Positions 60,964-64,000 of a stretch of DNA of 64,000 nt are shown piece after piece. Each line of letters opens with the position of its first letter. The stretch's first letter is position 1. The DNA lies in assembly GCA_041746735.1 (NCBI GenBank), contig JBGTGP010000008.1, positions 1-64,000 on the forward strand, given 5' to 3'. A program made the position numbers and the translations under genes. The stretch is from Opimibacter sp041746735. GTDB lineage: Bacteria; Bacteroidota; Bacteroidia; Chitinophagales; Saprospiraceae. The notes under the pieces were generated by a model. The model was given only the letters and a program-made list of their open reading frames with translations. It did no database searches and was not told the origin of the DNA.

Positions 60964-61977
60964 ATGTCCTACCATTTTAAAGCCAAAGCCGAAATCAAAA
61001 GCCGTAACAGGGGAAGAGCCATCTCCTTTGTATTACATACGGTATTGCTCCTGGTGATGTTCCTGCCTTTCTTTGCTATGAAGATGCCGGAGCCCCCGAC
61101 AAAGGAGGCGCTGGTGTTCCAGTTTGACTATCCGTACAACAGCTATATCAAGCCGGAAAAATTTGAGACCAAGCTCAATACCATGAAGGATATGGATATG
61201 GGATCCAAGATGTCCGGCAGCGAAGCGGGTGGAAGTCCGGTCAGTGAAGAGCCTGCTCAATCCCGTCCGCAGCAGTCGGCGCCGTCCAAATTATCTACGC
61301 CGGCGACTACTCCAGCCGTCACATCGGTCTCGCGTACCAGCAGTGCGCTGAGTTCACCGATAGGTGAGATCCCGCTGCCAAAACCCAGTATTCAGGCCAA
61401 GCAAGCCTGGGCACCTGTGCAGGAGTCCGGGTCCTATGAGCGGGATAATGTAGAGGCGATGAAATTTATCGACGGGTCGTCCGGTAGTTTTGGGGATGTA
61501 CCGGGATCGGGTCCGGGGGATGGCGATGATGATTCGTCGATCTGGAGTGATGGGTTTGGATCAGGTACAGGAGGCCAGGGTGGTAGTGGTGGTGGTACGG
61601 GCAGTGGTACGGGACGTGGCTCAGGTCCGGGGGGTGGTACGGGTGCGGGTAGTGCCGGTCGTAATACCGGAGTCGGTCAGGATGGTAGTGGTATGCAGTG
61701 GGGTGTGGGTCTTGACGGTTTGCTCAACCGTAAGCTCGTCCAGCGTGCGAATGTCGCGTCGCTGGCAACGAAAGAAGGCAAGGTGACCATTTTTATATGT
61801 GTGGACCGTTCGGGAAAAGTCATCTCGACCAAGTATGATGTGGCCGGCTCTACGCTTCGTGATCCGGTGTTCGCCACCAAAGCGGAGGTCGTAGCGCAAT
61901 CATATATCTTTGCGCCTGATGATACTGCACCTGAAAAGCAGTGTGGTAAACTGGCGTTTATCTTCAAGATCAAGTAG
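60964..61977 (+). CDS. TonB-like energy transducer with Gly/Ser-rich linker
   Basis: A 337-residue protein: one N-terminal TM helix (AISFVLHTVLLLVMFLPFFA), a periplasmic Pro/Ser/Gly-rich region, with a run of Gly/Ser around residues 175-245, and a C-terminal TonB-like fold: KEGKVTIFICVDRSGKVIST, then KYDVAGSTLRDPVFATKA and EKQCGKLAFIFKIK. It would couple the inner-membrane proton gradient to outer-membrane receptors. ExbB/ExbD are not in the window. Located downstream of a receptor, it is a likely partner. Confidence 0.86.
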   Translation: MSYHFKAKAEIKSRNRGRAISFVLHTVLLLVMFLPFFAMKMPEPPTKEALVFQFDYPYNSYIKPEKFETKLNTMKDMDMGSKMSGSEAGGSPVSEEPAQSRPQQSAPSKLSTPATTPAVTSVSRTSSALSSPIGEIPLPKPSIQAKQAWAPVQESGSYERDNVEAMKFIDGSSGSFGDVPGSGPGDGDDDSSIWSDGFGSGTGGQGGSGGGTGSGTGRGSGPGGGTGAGSAGRNTGVGQDGSGMQWGVGLDGLLNRKLVQRANVASLATKEGKVTIFICVDRSGKVISTKYDVAGSTLRDPVFATKAEVVAQSYIFAPDDTAPEKQCGKLAFIFKIK

Positions 61978-61984
61978 GGTTATT

Positions 61985-62009
61985 GTTCTTTTTTTCCGCA
62001 AAAAAGAAC
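61985..62009 (+). terminator. Stem-loop after the tonB-like gene, possible terminator
   Basis: GTTCTTTTTT pairs with AAAAAAGAAC around a short CCGC loop, starting seven bases after the TAG stop at 61977. The stem is A/T-rich and lacks a clean T-tail, so it may instead be part of the dispersed repeat that begins directly behind it. Confidence 0.5.
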
Positions 62010-62012
62010 CAT

Positions 62013-62595
62013 GCTTCGACTTGCTATTTCGCATCCATGTGCTACAGCTCAGCAACCAAGCTCGTCGCTCTCAAAGCTCACCTCGGTCGCCATAGCTTTA
62101 GAGAAGGCGACCCGATTGCTTTCACGCCTGGTAGTATTTCATGTGCTGTTTCTTGAGGTAGTTTTTTTTTAAAGAGTCTCGTTGTGCCATGAAACAGGAC
62201 GCCCGGGTGTTCGGACAATTGAGAGCGACATAGTCTTACCCTACTCGAATGGGCTACCATTTCAAATAAACACTACACGCTAAACACTAAACTCTCTTCT
62301 CAACTTCTCACCACTCACCACTCACCACTCACCACTCACTACTCACCATTCACCACACTAAACTCTAAACTCCTAAACTTTTCAACCTTTCCACCTCTCA
62401 ACTTCTCAACCACTCACCACTCACCACTCACTACTCACTACTCACTACTCACCATTCACCACACTCAACTTCTCAACTCCTCCGAAACAGGACATTCGGA
62501 TGTTCGGACAATTGAGAGCGACATGATCTTACCCTAATCGAGAGGACGTCGGGTGAAAAGAGGTATATGTCGGCTAAAAGCACTATTTTTAGAAT
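62013..62595. repeat. Repeat-rich spacer: dispersed element, heptamers and 58-bp direct repeats
   Basis: Starting at 62013 an inverted, diverged copy of the 47-bp element (to 62057). At 62191-62248 and 62483-62541 lie two copies of a 58-bp sequence, GAAACAGGAC then TGTTCGGACAATTGAGAGCG, ending CTTACCCT. Between them ACTCACC/ACTCACT and AACTTCTCAACTCC-type pyrimidine repeats fill about 200 bases (62270-62480). No gene is credible in it. Confidence 0.88.
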
Positions 62596-62922
62596 ATGAC
62601 TAACCCCACCAACTGCAACAACCTCCTCGGCCCTATGGGTGAAGTGACCCTGGACTGGGTGCAATGTCTGCAAAACTGCAGCGGAGGGGATCTTTGTATA
62701 TACGAGTACACAATCTATGCTCTCCAGCATGTCTCCAAAGCATCGGATGGCTTCATCTGCAACACCAGCCAGATCATGCCCGGTGTACCTTCCGGTAATA
62801 TCTACAGGGCGGAGGGAGTGAATCATAGCGAGGAGGTGGTGCATGAACAGGTGATCATTAAATTGAGAGAGGTGTGGGAAGATAGAGAACCATCTGACTT
62901 TTTCATTACACCTGAGCAATAG
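62596..62922 (+). CDS. Small hypothetical protein
   Basis: A 108-residue frame, MTNPTNCNNLLGPMGEVTLD then WVQCLQNCSGGDLCIYEYTI, with four cysteines (C7, C24, C28, C33) in the first 35 residues, then a hydrophilic half (VHEQVIIKLREVWEDREP). No signal peptide and no recognised family. It ends two bases before the start of the next gene, which supports a real operon-like arrangement. It may also be a fragment. Confidence 0.55.
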   Translation: MTNPTNCNNLLGPMGEVTLDWVQCLQNCSGGDLCIYEYTIYALQHVSKASDGFICNTSQIMPGVPSGNIYRAEGVNHSEEVVHEQVIIKLREVWEDREPSDFFITPEQ

Positions 62923-62924
62923 GT

Positions 62925-64000
62925 ATGAAAAAATATCTTTTGTATTCCCTTGCTTTATTTCTTGCGCTAGCCTGCTGCAGAAAAGACGACCTTGACCAGA
63001 AACGAACTAACAAAGAAGGTGAAGTGTATTTTTTACCTTACCATTGGAAGTTTCCGATTCATAAGGGTGGACCTAAAACATTTACAGGCTCGATCAGGGG
63101 CAATCTTGTGTTTGATGAGAATATCTTAATCACGACCACAGATGGCCCCGATAGGGACAATCTCACTATGATAAATGTAGAAAGCGGTGAAGAATTATGG
63201 TCATGGAGTGAGTTTTATCAGCCAGGTACTGAGTTGCCCCACTTCAGACAATTTGTTATTCACAATAAGATTTTACACTGGCTTACAGGATCCAGGCATT
63301 ATGCAATTGACATTGAGAAGGGAGTTACATTGTGGAGAGACCGAAAGGAGGTTTCGTACATGTCACGAATGGCGAATAAAGAAGAAACTGTTTACTTCAC
63401 CGGACCACTCAGGGATACTATGGAGAATTATCTTTCTTACAGTGGATACAAGCGGAGTATATATAGTTCTGAGCTTGAGCAATTCTTAATTCCACATTTC
63501 AATTTGGAAGTGATCGGACAGGGCAATATGTTAACAGCATTTTCGTACATATTGCCATACCAGGAAAATGAACTTATTATAATTACATCACAACCTGCTC
63601 CTAACTGGTATCACGCACCTAGGCTTAACTTGTATAATCTGGAGCAAGGAAATTGGATATACCACAGTAAGGAGGTTGTACCCCTGAGTCAGAATAATTC
63701 AGTTATTAATCCAACTATTTACAATGACCGGATTTATTTCACTGCCGGCATTCACATTGTCTGCCACGATATCGCCACTGGCCAGCAGATATGGCGCAGG
63801 CAATTTCCGGCTGACTTTCTTTTTTCTGGCTTTGTAATCGCCGAGGACATTCTGGTCGCCAATTGTGAAGACCAGGTTCTGTACGGTATCCATCCTGACA
63901 ACGGCAACATCCTCTGGAAAGGCAGGGGTTCCGGTACCAGTTGCCCCGTATGGGACCGCGTGCTCAATGGTGTACTCTATTATACCGGAGGCGGCCCCAA
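62925..64000 (+). CDS. PQQ-type beta-propeller lipoprotein, 3' part outside the window
   Basis: An open frame from ATG 62925 that runs off the window end without a stop (about 358 codons). MKKYLLYSLALFLALAC is a lipoprotein signal (LALAC). Repeated propeller-blade motifs follow: SGEELWSWSEFYQPGTELPH, DIEKGVTLWRDRKE, DIATGQQIWRRQFPADFLF and DNGNILWKGRGSGTSC, with Trp dockings of the PQQ/BamB-like type. A role in outer-membrane assembly or dehydrogenase-like binding is possible; the missing end is needed to decide. Its AT-richness fits accessory DNA. Confidence 0.85.
   Translation, partial: MKKYLLYSLALFLALACCRKDDLDQKRTNKEGEVYFLPYHWKFPIHKGGPKTFTGSIRGNLVFDENILITTTDGPDRDNLTMINVESGEELWSWSEFYQPGTELPHFRQFVIHNKILHWLTGSRHYAIDIEKGVTLWRDRKEVSYMSRMANKEETVYFTGPLRDTMENYLSYSGYKRSIYSSELEQFLIPHFNLEVIGQGNMLTAFSYILPYQENELIIITSQPAPNWYHAPRLNLYNLEQGNWIYHSKEVVPLSQNNSVINPTIYNDRIYFTAGIHIVCHDIATGQQIWRRQFPADFLFSGFVIAEDILVANCEDQVLYGIHPDNGNILWKGRGSGTSCPVWDRVLNGVLYYTGGGP

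Noticed and set aside
62473..62919. Minus-strand frame of 148 codons opposite 62596-62922
   Set aside because: Its C-terminal part translates the 58-bp repeat and it has no domain. The plus-strand frame, abutting the next gene by two bases, is more plausible.

Overview
The window looks like chromosomal DNA of a Bacteroidota bacterium, probably of the Saprospiria type (class-level placement is inference). The evidence is: several proteins ending in type IX secretion (T9SS) type A sorting domains; paired VCBS/ASPIC-UnbV (CRTAC1-like) lipoproteins; a large CarboxypepD_reg TonB-dependent receptor; a Rho factor with a long charged insertion; GSCFA, DUF4197 and DUF1015 proteins; and promoters of the Bacteroidota form TTTG-N~20-TAnnTTTG with hardly any Shine-Dalgarno sequences.

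Layout. 1-850: end of an rRNA operon (23S 3' end, 5S, terminator). 0.9-12 kb: accessory secreted proteins, an XRE regulator, two thioredoxin-fold proteins and a tandem pair of CRTAC1-like lipoproteins. 12-20 kb: CMD-family protein, GT2, PcrA/UvrD helicase, retropepsin-like protease, QueG, a T9SS protein and a deletion-derived deiminase pseudogene. 20.5-21.9 kb: an IS200-like/RAYT transposase whose gene is swollen by tandem repeats around a 50-bp perfect palindrome, next to an array of the same palindrome family. 21.9-31.4 kb: one long minus-strand run (ABM protein, aroB, PBP1A, HEAT-cyclophilin lipoprotein, gcvT, DUF1015, amidohydrolase) with 1-4 base overlaps or short gaps. 31.4-45 kb: mostly housekeeping (phoH, aroA, OmpA-like, glutaryl-CoA dehydrogenase, folB, aldo/keto reductase, a predicted secreted intradiol dioxygenase, GSCFA, rhomboid, GbsR-like, frr, Zn peptidase, serS). 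45-49 kb: rho, rpmH and rnpA, with two repeat arrays wedged between rpmH and rnpA. 49-54.4 kb: glutaredoxin-like protein, GT1, an EF-G paralogue and an orphan OmpR/PhoB regulator. 54.7-62 kb: a surface protein made of two 450-residue copies, a TonB-dependent receptor and a TonB-like protein, which plausibly act together at the outer membrane. 62-64 kb: repeat-rich DNA, a small hypothetical gene and a PQQ-propeller lipoprotein cut by the window end.

The most unusual signal is the repeat ecology. A palindrome with half-sites GGGGTTC/GAACCCC and an AT core occurs seven times. One copy is inside the transposase gene, where it reads in frame as GVQNFEP on either strand, with in-frame 9- and 11-codon tandem repeats growing from its arms. 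Five are in the adjacent spacer and one is 27 kb away. This fits a RAYT/REP-like relationship in which the element has colonised its own transposase gene. Separate repeat families (18-19 bp units, 57-bp hairpin units, ACTCACC-type heptamers and a 47-bp dispersed element) fill most of the other long spacers.
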